DNA from: a virus
IMG/VR virus record: IMGVR_UViG_3300043607_000039
Location: 1-64,000 of that record
Length of the DNA: 64,000 nucleotides
Direction: 5' to 3' (one strand)
Shown one piece after another: positions 1-7,900 of this stretch; position 1 is the first letter of the stretch; every line of letters starts with the position of its first letter. A program made the position numbers and the translations under genes. The notes under the pieces were generated by a model that was not told the origin of the DNA, searched no databases, and saw nothing but the letters and a program-made list of their open reading frames with translations.

Positions 1-217
1 CGTCCCAGTAGAAGCCATTAGGGCAATTGGCGCACTGTCGGCCACAGGGGCGGACTGTCAGTTCACACAGTCCGAACTGGCGCCCAGTCGCCGCCCACAC
101 AAGGGTCTTTGCGTAATCAAGAGCTTGCGTCTGAAGGGCCGGACTGTAGTCATCCCAGTCCGGGCAGCACAGCTGGGTGAGATCAGGCCAGGTGCATGGC
201 CCGCTATCTATTGGCAT
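1..217 (-). CDS. head-to-tail adaptor, partial (runs off the left edge)
   Basis: The minus strand is open from an ATG at 217-215 to the window edge (72 codons). The product starts MPIDSGPCTWPDL and contains PDWDDYSP, LVWAATGRQFG and TVRPCGRQC. The pattern of Asp/Trp start, ATGRxFG helix and VRPC...C is typical of small head-tail connector proteins of actinophages. A purine-rich GAAAGG lies upstream. The start codon sits inside a 13-bp perfect inverted repeat (186-198 with 215-227), so initiation may be structure-controlled. Its position after capsid genes on the same strand fits connector assembly. The family call is by motif resemblance. Confidence 0.6.
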   Translation of the reverse strand, partial: MPIDSGPCTWPDLTQLCCPDWDDYSPALQTQALDYAKTLVWAATGRQFGLCELTVRPCGRQCANCPNGFYWD

Positions 218-227
218 GCACCTGGCC
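186..227 (-). promoter_or_regulatory. hairpin over the start codon of the head-tail adaptor
   Basis: On the minus strand GGCCAGGTGCATG (227-215) pairs perfectly with CATGCACCTGGCC (198-186) around a 16-nt loop. The first arm contains the ATG and part of the ribosome-binding region; the second arm lies in the first codons. There is no T-run on the minus-strand side, so a translational switch is more likely than a minus-strand terminator. On the plus strand the stem is followed by CTTTCTT. Confidence 0.5.
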
Positions 228-307
228 CTTTCTTCCGTGTTGTTGCTTCAGCAACTAATGCGTCGTTGCTTGCACATTAACTGGCTTAACGCACTGTTGC
301 TTCAGCA

Positions 308-1003
308 TTAGACAGCGGCACATCCACACGCGGAAGCAGGTGGTGCCAACCGGGTGATGAACATGCGGTGGTGCTGCACGTTGGTGATCGGGGTGAGCAT
401 CGGGATCGGGTTGTTCAACGTACCTGATGCATCAGAGAGGTCAACGTTGTACGGACCCACACCCCAGAGGGAGTCGCCATGGGTCCTTGCATTGATAACG
501 AAGTTCGCGACACCGTTCTCCAGTGTCATGTCACCAATTGTTCCCTCAACGACCCAGGGGAAGAGGACATAGCCGTACTCGACGCCACCCGTGCACAGAA
601 CGCCAGTGCCCGACAGGCGAGTCCAGCCTTCGAATGCAAAGTTGACGTTAGCCGCGGACCCCTCGGTCGTTGACCAACCGATCTTCTTGGCCTGAGCCGA
701 GTCGTCGCTGTAGAGCGGCTCCGCGGCCATGATGTTGATAATGTCCGGATCGACGTTGCAGAAGGTGATGACCAAGTCGATCCACTTCAGGATCGGGGCC
801 GTGGTCTCCCGCACACAGAAGGTGCCGTCACCGTTCTTGATGAAGAACTCTTCGCGGTCCTCGTAGTTCTTGGTCATGGCGACGGAGATGATGCCGTCGG
901 TCACGACCTGCGAGCAGGAACCAGTGACGACCTGACCACAGGAGTTCAACCTCGTGGCCCTGACGCGAGGGATCTTGAATGGGGTGAAACAAACAGTGGT
1001 CAT
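308..1003 (-). CDS. virion structural protein, possibly tail-tube or connector
   Basis: 231 residues, starting MTTVCFTPFKIPRVRATRL, ending in a Cys-rich ACGCAAV. It is beta-rich without signal peptide or membrane segment, and contains ITFCNVDPDIINIM and GYVLFPWVVEGTIGD, features I associate with actinophage structural (tail-tube-like) proteins. Its ATG overlaps the stop of the gene at 1000-1215 by 4 nt (ATGA), so the two are translationally coupled. It is the fourth gene after the capsid gene on the same strand, and the adaptor follows. Whether it is tube or connector cannot be settled from sequence alone. Confidence 0.5.
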   Translation of the reverse strand: MTTVCFTPFKIPRVRATRLNSCGQVVTGSCSQVVTDGIISVAMTKNYEDREEFFIKNGDGTFCVRETTAPILKWIDLVITFCNVDPDIINIMAAEPLYSDDSAQAKKIGWSTTEGSAANVNFAFEGWTRLSGTGVLCTGGVEYGYVLFPWVVEGTIGDMTLENGVANFVINARTHGDSLWGVGPYNVDLSDASGTLNNPIPMLTPITNVQHHRMFITRLAPPASACGCAAV

Positions 1004-1215
1004 GAGGCATCCTCGCCATCAGAAGCGGAGGTCGTTTGCTGACTAATTGCTTGCTGGTACCACACCTCGGCGACTTCGGGATGGGCGTGAATAACGCGCC
1101 CGTGCTCGTCGTCGGTGACCTCAATCAGGTTCGGATCGGCCGCCACCGCGAATAGCTCGCGTAGCACCTGTGGGAGTAGATCCGGCTCCACGGAGATCAC
1201 GGTGTAGTTCCGCAT
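1000..1215 (-). CDS. small hypothetical protein in the head-tail operon
   Basis: 71 residues, acidic, starting MRNYTVISVEPDLLPQVL. It overlaps the upstream gene by one base (TAATG) and the downstream gene by 4 nt. This tight packing is the main evidence that it is translated. No domain is recognised. The length and position suit a minor head or connector protein. Confidence 0.55.
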   Translation of the reverse strand: MRNYTVISVEPDLLPQVLRELFAVAADPNLIEVTDDEHGRVIHAHPEVAEVWYQQAISQQTTSASDGEDAS

Positions 1216-2060
1216 TACTGGTCCGTGGTCGCGAGCGTTACCTCGACCGCGGCCACATAGCAGTCGAAGGTGAGGACGTACTCACGCTCCATGACTGTGG
1301 TGATGACGTTGGTCGTCCGGTTGATGACCTGACCCATAGGCGGCACGAACAGCTGCGAGTCCGGGGTGCGCCAGATAGCCACCTGGCCCGTGATGTACAG
1401 CCACGCGTTCCCGGCGCCGGCCGCCTGGCCAGTGGGGCCTAGGCCGGCATAGTTGCCGAAAGAGACCGCTGTCTTGGTGTCGGTACGCCAGACGTTGTCC
1501 TGCTCCTTGAGTACGACGTGCGACCCAGTGAAGTAGGGCGCCGCCAACATGGGGGCGTGAATCACGCCAGGGCGTCCGTACCGGCCGTAGAGCCAGGACT
1601 CCAGCATCCCGACCGCCCGGACGATGCCGATGGCCGAGCCCAGGTTAACTACGGCTGCATTGCCCGACAGTCCGGGGAACTGACCGAAGCCTTGGGTGGA
1701 GAAGATACTTTCGACCGTGGCTTGTTCGCCAGCGACCAGCTGGTCGTACAGGAACTTTTTGACGCGCTCGTCGTCCCAGTTGACCAGACCAACGGTGTCG
1801 CAGCGGATAGCCGAGTAGACAACGAACGGTGCCCCGGTAACGACCGTGACTCCGCTGCTTATGACCTTCTCGGCGTGCGACGCCTGGCAGTTGATCTCGT
1901 AGCCAACCGGCAGTACGCAGTTGGAGATCTCGTACTGGACGCCGCCGCTGCGCGCATTGATCGGGAGATCAAGTGGGCCAGTGGCCACGTTGAACAGGCC
2001 GTACCGGGGCACGGCCGGATTGGGTGCCGGTACATAAACCGGTCCGGTCAAACTCGCCAT
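1215..2060 (-). CDS. virion structural protein next to the major capsid protein
   Basis: 281 residues from the ATG at 2060, chosen over the GTG at 2069 because GGGAGGTGG lies 5-8 nt upstream of the ATG. The product starts MASLTGPVYVPAPNPAVPRY and contains FSTQGFGQFPGLSG, SWLYGRYGRPGVIHAP and GSHVVLKEQD. No signal peptide or membrane segment. It follows the major capsid gene directly in the same operon, so a capsid-associated or head-completion role is inferred. The middle region recalls HK97-type capsid segments but I cannot assign a family. Confidence 0.5.
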   Translation of the reverse strand: MASLTGPVYVPAPNPAVPRYGLFNVATGPLDLPINARSGGVQYEISNCVLPVGYEINCQASHAEKVISSGVTVVTGAPFVVYSAIRCDTVGLVNWDDERVKKFLYDQLVAGEQATVESIFSTQGFGQFPGLSGNAAVVNLGSAIGIVRAVGMLESWLYGRYGRPGVIHAPMLAAPYFTGSHVVLKEQDNVWRTDTKTAVSFGNYAGLGPTGQAAGAGNAWLYITGQVAIWRTPDSQLFVPPMGQVINRTTNVITTVMEREYVLTFDCYVAAVEVTLATTDQ

Positions 2061-2126
2061 TGTTCCCACCTCCCTCTCAGGTCAGGAGGGGCTGGACCTG
2101 GCGGCCCAGCCCCTTGTCAGGCCTGA

Positions 2127-3800
2127 TTAGCAGGTCACCGCGCGCTGGACGCCGGTGGAACCGTTCGGGCAAATGGCGATCGTGTAGACGCGACTGATTG
2201 GGCAGAACCGCATCGCTCGGAACCCGTCTTCAAGGAAGAGCTGGGTCACCTTGTTGGTGGCGAGGTTGGTGCTGTCGTAGATCGTGTCGAGCCGGATGAC
2301 GTCCTGACGAGCCACGACCCAGGTGCCGGCCGGGTAGATCAGGAAGGACACGCTGATCGGCAGAGCACAGATCGGGGTGTCCGAACCGGGGAACGGGCCA
2401 CCGGAGACGCCGGTCGAGGTGAACGAGTCCTGCCAGTCATAGACCCACTGGGCGCGGGCGTTACGGGTCCGGAGCAGGGAGTCGATCATGCTGTCAGCCA
2501 GGTCCGGGTCCATCGGACCGTTGCGCCGGATCCAGTCAGCCCGCAGCTGGCCCTTCAGCCAGTAGGGGAAGACGACCTCAAGGGTCTGGTTGCGCTGGAG
2601 ACGCAGCCGGTACTGGATGTCGATGACCGCAACGTCCACGGCCTCCATCACCTGGGACACGACCGAACCGTCCGACGCCCACGGGGCGCAGGTCATGGCG
2701 ACCGCGGTCGAGTCGGTGACCATGTCGGCGATGATCTGCCGGTTCACGTTGTGGGCCTGGGCCGCGATGGCACCCTGCACGAACTCGCTCACGAACTCGG
2801 GGTAGCCCCGGTTCTGGAGGATGTCACCGGTGAGGCAGAGCGCCGCAACCTTGAGCCGGTCATCCACGAACGAGGGGCAGGGGATGGACACACAGGTCTT
2901 CGTGGTGTCCGAAATGACCTGAGCCTCGGTGAGGATGTTGAAGCCGGTGCCCGAACCGAAGATCGTGTCGAACTGGATGCCCTGGTTGTGCCGGATGCCA
3001 CCACGACGGGCGCCGATCTCGGGGACCGAGAGCAGACCGTCGGTGGTGATCTGGTTGCAGGTGGTGTAGATCGTCTCGGACGGAGCACACCAGCCGACGC
3101 CGGCCAGGAGGGATCCGCCGGGGAGGCGGCTCTCGTCCCGAGCGAAGTCGATCTTCTTCATGATCGAGATGTCGTCGTCACCGTCGCTGATGGACAGTTC
3201 GTTCGAGAACTCGCGCTTGATCGTGGCAACCGTGGACTGCTGGGCAGTACCACCGCTGTGGGTGTGCGACCGGGCGACGAACGCCTTGGCCACGTCCAAC
3301 CAGCCATCCAGCTCCGAACCAGCCGAGAAGCCGGTGTCGGCCGCGGCGAGGATCTTGAACTGCGGCCCGTCGCCCTCACTGTTCACGATCTCGCCCTCGA
3401 TCACCTGGGTAGTAGAAGCGGCGATCTCGGTGACCGTTGGAACGCGGCCCACGCTCATCTCCGTGCTCTTGGCCCTGTCGGCCTTCTTGGCGGCCGGAGT
3501 CTCGGCCTCTTCCTCGATCTCGGCGTCGGCCACGTCGTCCTCAACATCGTCCTCAGCCTTCATTGGGGCGAGGGCGTTGAAGCGTGACTGGCGCGACTTG
3601 CGCTTGGAAAGCTCGTCGTCGATCAGAACCATGAAGGACTTAAGGTCTTCCATGTCATCGAGGTCGGTGTCGGAAACGGTCTCGGGGGTAAGTGACTCGC
3701 GAAGGGAGTCGTAGGCCGCAGCCGCCTCAAGGCCAAGGTCACGGAGGGCCGCGACAGTGAACCGGGGCAGACTGTTGGCCTCTGGAATCTCGAATTCCAT
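2127..3800 (-). CDS. major capsid protein (HK97-like fold)
   Basis: 557 residues from the ATG at 3800 (MEFEIPEANSLPRF), preceded by GAGAGG. Residues 1 to about 200 are charged, acidic and low in structure, as in a scaffold (delta) domain fused to the capsid protein. The rest matches actinophage capsid proteins: GSLLAGVGWCAPSE, LSVPEIGARRGGIR, a long helix with FVQGAIAAQAHNVNRQ, and a Cys-rich C-terminus. It would form the capsid shell after cleavage by the protease at 24006-25196. The giant gene and an HNH gene lie between protease and capsid, an unusual spacing. A candidate promoter lies at 3895-3924. Confidence 0.8.
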   Translation of the reverse strand: MEFEIPEANSLPRFTVAALRDLGLEAAAAYDSLRESLTPETVSDTDLDDMEDLKSFMVLIDDELSKRKSRQSRFNALAPMKAEDDVEDDVADAEIEEEAETPAAKKADRAKSTEMSVGRVPTVTEIAASTTQVIEGEIVNSEGDGPQFKILAAADTGFSAGSELDGWLDVAKAFVARSHTHSGGTAQQSTVATIKREFSNELSISDGDDDISIMKKIDFARDESRLPGGSLLAGVGWCAPSETIYTTCNQITTDGLLSVPEIGARRGGIRHNQGIQFDTIFGSGTGFNILTEAQVISDTTKTCVSIPCPSFVDDRLKVAALCLTGDILQNRGYPEFVSEFVQGAIAAQAHNVNRQIIADMVTDSTAVAMTCAPWASDGSVVSQVMEAVDVAVIDIQYRLRLQRNQTLEVVFPYWLKGQLRADWIRRNGPMDPDLADSMIDSLLRTRNARAQWVYDWQDSFTSTGVSGGPFPGSDTPICALPISVSFLIYPAGTWVVARQDVIRLDTIYDSTNLATNKVTQLFLEDGFRAMRFCPISRVYTIAICPNGSTGVQRAVTC

Positions 3801-3894
3801 GTGGGATGGCCTCTCGGAAAAGTGCGTTTGTTCAGCACACAGCTGCAACATTTTCCGGGCGGCCCACAGCTACAGCCCCGACTCGATTGAACGC

Positions 3895-3924
3895 AGTGTA
3901 GATCTACACCATTTGAAGAAGCAA
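3895..3924 (-). promoter_or_regulatory. candidate promoter for the major capsid gene
   Basis: On the minus strand TTGCTT (3924-3919), an 18-nt spacer and TACACT (3900-3895) lie upstream of the capsid gene. The perfect palindrome GTGTAGATCTACAC (3896-3909) covers the -10 and part of the spacer and could be an operator. A short hairpin after the 49-residue gene (AAGTAAC/GTTACTT) lies just upstream. Confidence 0.35.
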
Positions 3925-3933
3925 GTAACCTCG

Positions 3934-4083
3934 TTACTTCTTCTTCACGTCGATACGGCCGCCATGACGAGTAACCGCAATATCGGCCGCCACCTTGGAA
4001 GAGAATTCCTCAGTCTGGCCATTGGCCTTAGTGACCACATAGCTCTCGGCGTGGTTCCCGCCGCTCTTACCGCAGTTACACAT
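3934..4083 (-). CDS. small Cys-rich phage protein
   Basis: 49 residues from the ATG at 4083, starting MCNCGKSGGNHAESYVVTK and ending DVKKK. The start overlaps the end of the HNH gene by 8 nt. The CxCG start and compact beta-strand pattern are common in small actinophage proteins of unknown role. It sits between the endonuclease and the capsid promoter. It is too short for routine ORF calling. Confidence 0.55.
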   Translation of the reverse strand: MCNCGKSGGNHAESYVVTKANGQTEEFSSKVAADIAVTRHGGRIDVKKK

Positions 4084-4519
4084 TTGACTTCCCCTTCAAT
4101 CTGTAGAAATGAGCAAGTGCCCTATCGCGGGCGCACTGCTTGCAGCCTCGACGGCGTCCCTCTGCGTCCCATTGTGCAGCCTCGGGACTGGTTAAATCGT
4201 GTAGACCCTTCCGGCAGACGCTCAGTCTTGTTCGACGTTTGTTTTCCGCGGGGCTCACGGCTTCGAGGTGGTCCGGGTTAAGGCACAGGATGTTTCGGCA
4301 AAGATGATCTACCTCGTGACCGACCGGTATTTCGCCCTTGTAGATTCGGTAGGACAGCAGGTGGACGTACTCACCGTGACTCTTCGATCGCCTCAGCGGA
4401 CGTTCTACGTATGTCACGCCGTACTTGGTCTTGCTTCCAGCCCTACGCCCCGTCCATGTCCAGCAGCCAGGCACGAGATCAAAGGACACTTTGGCTACCC
4501 TCTTGGCGCTCAGTAACAA
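4076..4519 (-). CDS. HNH homing endonuclease
   Basis: 147 residues. The HNH core is VGHEVDHLCRNILCLNPDHLE, with the following AENKRRT typical of the family; an N-terminal CWTWTG start and a later CxxC (CKQCARD) suggest a zinc ribbon. It lies inside the structural operon on the same strand, between two small genes, which fits a mobile intron-less homing gene. It would nick or cut a phage-lacking allele at this locus. Confidence 0.8.
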   Translation of the reverse strand: MLLSAKRVAKVSFDLVPGCWTWTGRRAGSKTKYGVTYVERPLRRSKSHGEYVHLLSYRIYKGEIPVGHEVDHLCRNILCLNPDHLEAVSPAENKRRTRLSVCRKGLHDLTSPEAAQWDAEGRRRGCKQCARDRALAHFYRLKGKSNV

Positions 4520-4531
4520 GGGATCCAGAGT

Positions 4532-4750
4532 TCACTCACCTCGCTCCTGAAGCGTGGCGTAGCCATTTGACCAGCCTGCCATCTTATTGAACACCTCTTC
4601 AGCGGGATGATCCATCAACCACTTCGAAATGACTGACCGAACACCGTTTCCCTGGAAGGTGACTTGGCCGTCATCGCGCAATGTGGCTGTATCTCCGGTC
4701 GCCTTTGCCGGTGAGACCGTCTCGTCAATCAGTTCCAGAACCCGTACCAC
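4532..4750 (-). CDS. small hypothetical protein
   Basis: 72 residues starting MVRVLELIDETVSPAKAT, with a helical stretch SVISKWLMDHPAEEVFNKMAGW. It follows the giant gene on the same strand after a short opposite-strand gene. No domain recognised; soluble, acidic. Confidence 0.5.
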   Translation of the reverse strand: MVRVLELIDETVSPAKATGDTATLRDDGQVTFQGNGVRSVISKWLMDHPAEEVFNKMAGWSNGYATLQERGE

Positions 4751-4776
4751 GTCAGCTCCCCTGCGATACTGGGCTC

Positions 4777-4953
4777 ATGACCGAGCCGAACACTCTGCCC
4801 GAGAACGTCAAAAGCGAAACGATCGAGTTCCACGACGCCAAGGGCTTCCCGACCGAGGACCGCAAGGTTGCCGTGTCCGCCGAGGTCACCACCACGTACA
4901 AGGACGGTCGGGTTGAGCATTCGCTCCTGCGCCTGACTCCTAAGGCCAAGTAG
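4777..4953 (+). CDS. small hypothetical protein, opposite strand, probably leaderless
   Basis: 58 residues starting MTEPNTLPENVKSETIEF and ending RLTPKAK; a natural-looking beta-rich sequence. It is the only plus-strand gene in the left 28 kb and sits exactly in the gap between two minus-strand genes. No Shine-Dalgarno is visible; GATACT (4765-4770) lies 6 nt before the ATG, as in a leaderless transcript. The opposite frame is much less protein-like. Confidence 0.5.
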   Translation: MTEPNTLPENVKSETIEFHDAKGFPTEDRKVAVSAEVTTTYKDGRVEHSLLRLTPKAK

Positions 4954-4954
4954 C

Positions 4955-7900
4955 TCATCCTCGGGCCCTGGCAATGTCGGCACGCTGCTGCTCAGCAAGC
5001 TCAGGGAACAGCTTGTCGAGCACTGCCGCCCGCTCCGGGAACAGGTCACGGAAGTACACGTCGCCGCTCCAGCCGCTGCCATTGGTGAGGGTGCCGGTGC
5101 CAACGACGCCCAACATGTACAGCCGGATGGACTCCGCGTAGTCCTCCTGAGGATCGGATGTTGCGTACGGCGTGACCCCGTAGGTGAAGTTTCCCCGCGG
5201 GAATGTGGACTCGAACTCGGAAGCCTTCGTCGGCTTGAAGTCGGTAATCCGCTCATTTGGGTTAGGACTCTTGGTCGCGGCCTTGACCCAGGCGGCACTC
5301 TGGGAGCCGTAGACCGGCGATGTGGTGTCGACGTTGTGGCCGAATTCATGGTTGAGGTCGCCGTCGAGGTGATCTCCACTTCCTTCTCCGTCATGCCAGA
5401 CGATCGTGTTACCGAACGAGGCTGACGCCGCAGTGCGCAGTGGCTCCTGGTCGGGGCCCAGCAGGCCCCACTTCTCTTGCCATTGCCCCTCACGAGGGTG
5501 GCCGCCCTGCACCATCACGTAGGAACGCTGGTACCGGCTGGCCCCTGGCGGCAAGTTATTGGCGTGCGCGATAAGCCTGTTCACGCCGACAGCTGCGCGC
5601 TGCCTCTCCTCTGGGGTGTCTCCGTGCTCCACGACGTAGACGACACCGTTGCGGCGCCAGGCAGTGCCGGACCCAACCTTGTATCCAACCGAGAGGGTCA
5701 GGTCACGGACGTTGGTGCCCTGGGGCCAGGTGTCCTCTTCCAGGATGCTGTCCACGGTGCGGTCGCCGCCGAGCCGGCCGGTGATGGCTCGACTACTGCT
5801 GGCTGGCACTGCGGACGAGGCCGGTCGGGCAATCCGCTCCAACAGTGACGGACGCCGGGGGGCGGCGATCTTGGGCCGGTCGCCTGTTCCGAGCTGCTTC
5901 TCTCCCGACCACGACGAGCCGTTCATGATGGAGCGGCCCAGTTCCCCCTGGTCCGAGATCTCCTTCGGTGTGGGCCAGTCCTTCATGTCTTGCTCCACGA
6001 ACCGGTCCAACCATCCGGACAGGACTTCGCGCTCCTCGGGGGTAGCCCGACTGAACGCTTGGCCAATGCGTGATGGCACGTCGCCAGCAGCGCCACGTCG
6101 GTCGGTCTGCCAGCGGAAGTCTCGACGAGCTGAGGCAAGCCCACCGTTGAAGGCAGGGCTGATGGTGGCCCGGGTGAAGCCGAGGTCGGCTAGCCTCCGG
6201 TCCTGCTGGTCATTGAACCGGGTACTCAGACCCTGCTGTTGCTGGGCCTTTTCGAGGGCGAACATGTCATTGTGGACGGTTCCCGTAGCTGGGTAGAGCA
6301 CGCGCCGGAAACCACCAACGATCCCCCCGTCCCCGTCCTTAACATCGCCTTCGACTCGAATGACTGGGTTACCGTCAATGTCCTTGTAGACGAACGATCG
6401 CTCAGGGTCCACGCGGAAGGACTTGCCGTCGTCGTCCACGTCGAAGGCGCTTGTAATGGCCTGACGCTGAGCCTCCGGCATGTCGCTCAGGTACTTCTGT
6501 CCATCGTCATCGAAGCCATTCGCTGCCAGCTCGCGCACGGTCGCCTTGTCGGTCAGCTTGACCTGTGGCCCCTCGGGCTCACGTAGGCGAGGAGACTCCG
6601 TCGAGCGACCATCAGGCTTGGATGCCCGGATGCTGTCCAAGACGTCAGTGAACAGCTTCCTGATGCGGGTCTTTGCCTCAACGAATTCCTGGTACTCGTC
6701 GGACTGGTCGTCGCTGAATGGCGACTTGTATCGACCCGTCGCCGGGTCAATGACGCCATTGTTCTTCCAGGCATCCGTCATCCGGTTCATTGTGTACTCG
6801 ACGCTGTCAAAGTCCGTGGTCGCTTCGCCCGCACGAATCCGGTCCCGGATGCCTTCCAACACGTCCTTGGGCGATCCGCGACCACCCATGCGGTCGACGT
6901 ACATCGCCGCCGCCGGCCCATCGAGCCCGTCGCCAACACGCAGAGCCTCGTCGATGGCGCTTTCGATTACCTGACGCTGCCCGGCCTTGGTCCGGACGTT
7001 GGGCTTCTTCGCGGGGGCGGCCTTCTTGGCTGCCGGCGTCGGTGCTGATACGCCGTCTGACGGAGTCGCCCGGTCCACGGCAGTGTCGTGGTCCACCTCT
7101 CGCCGTCCGAGCCGCTCACGCCAGTACTCGTTGCGCTGACCGGGAGTCAAGGTACGAAGCTCAGCCTTCTGGTCCCGGTTCAGGGCCTTGGTGAGCTTGG
7201 CCTTCTTCTCCGCATCCACGCCCTCCAGCCGTGCACGAGCAGCTGCTACAGCCGGACCCTCAGGGACTCGGGGCGCCCGTGTAGTCGCCTTAGCTGGTGC
7301 AGCCTTTTTCGCAGCCCGAGCACCTGGGGCACCCGGTGCGTCACTGGCCCGCTTGATCAAAGCCTCAAGGCGGCCATGAGCGGCGTCGTACCAGGCCTCA
7401 CGGTCCAGGCGCTGGAACTGAGGCTTCATAGCCTCCAGCTCCTTGCGGACGTCGGTCAGCTCGGCAGTGGTGAACTCGTTGCGGTCTAACCACTGGCCAC
7501 CCGTGATCAGGGTGACCCCCATCGTGTCCTTGGTTTCCAGTGAACGGTAAGGATAGGCCGCGCGGAATGGGTCATTGAAGTGGTTGCCGTCCGGCAGGAT
7601 CTCGCCGTCAGGGCCGTACTTGGGCTCGTCATCGAAGGCCAGGCTGTTGTCGAAGCCAACCGGCCTACCATCAACGATCATCCAGTTGTTGTTGTGACGG
7701 TCGCTGTTGCCAGCGATGGCGTCGAGGATCGCCATACGGCGCCCCTCGGGGGTGTGGACCGCGGCGTCAATCTCCTCTGGCGTGTGCTTCTCGGCCTGCG
7801 TTCCCTGGATCTCGTCCATGAACACAGTTCGGTCAGTGGGCCGGTAGACCGCGGCCTGTGGGGCACCAGTTCGGCGGCCCAGCTCGGAGGTGAGCTGCTC

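Noticed and set aside
1170-2126. Long plus-strand frames opposite the structural gene (1170-1442, 1518-2126)
   Set aside because: GC-rich antisense shadows with Arg/Gly/Ala-rich translations, no ribosome site, opposite a clear structural gene.
2751-3714. Plus-strand frames opposite the major capsid gene
   Set aside because: Mirror frames of the capsid codons; the minus strand has the protein-like sequence and ribosome site.
4729-5493. 254-codon minus-strand frame overlapping the giant gene end
   Set aside because: Ser/Arg/Pro-rich composition and overlap with the well-supported zincin domain frame.
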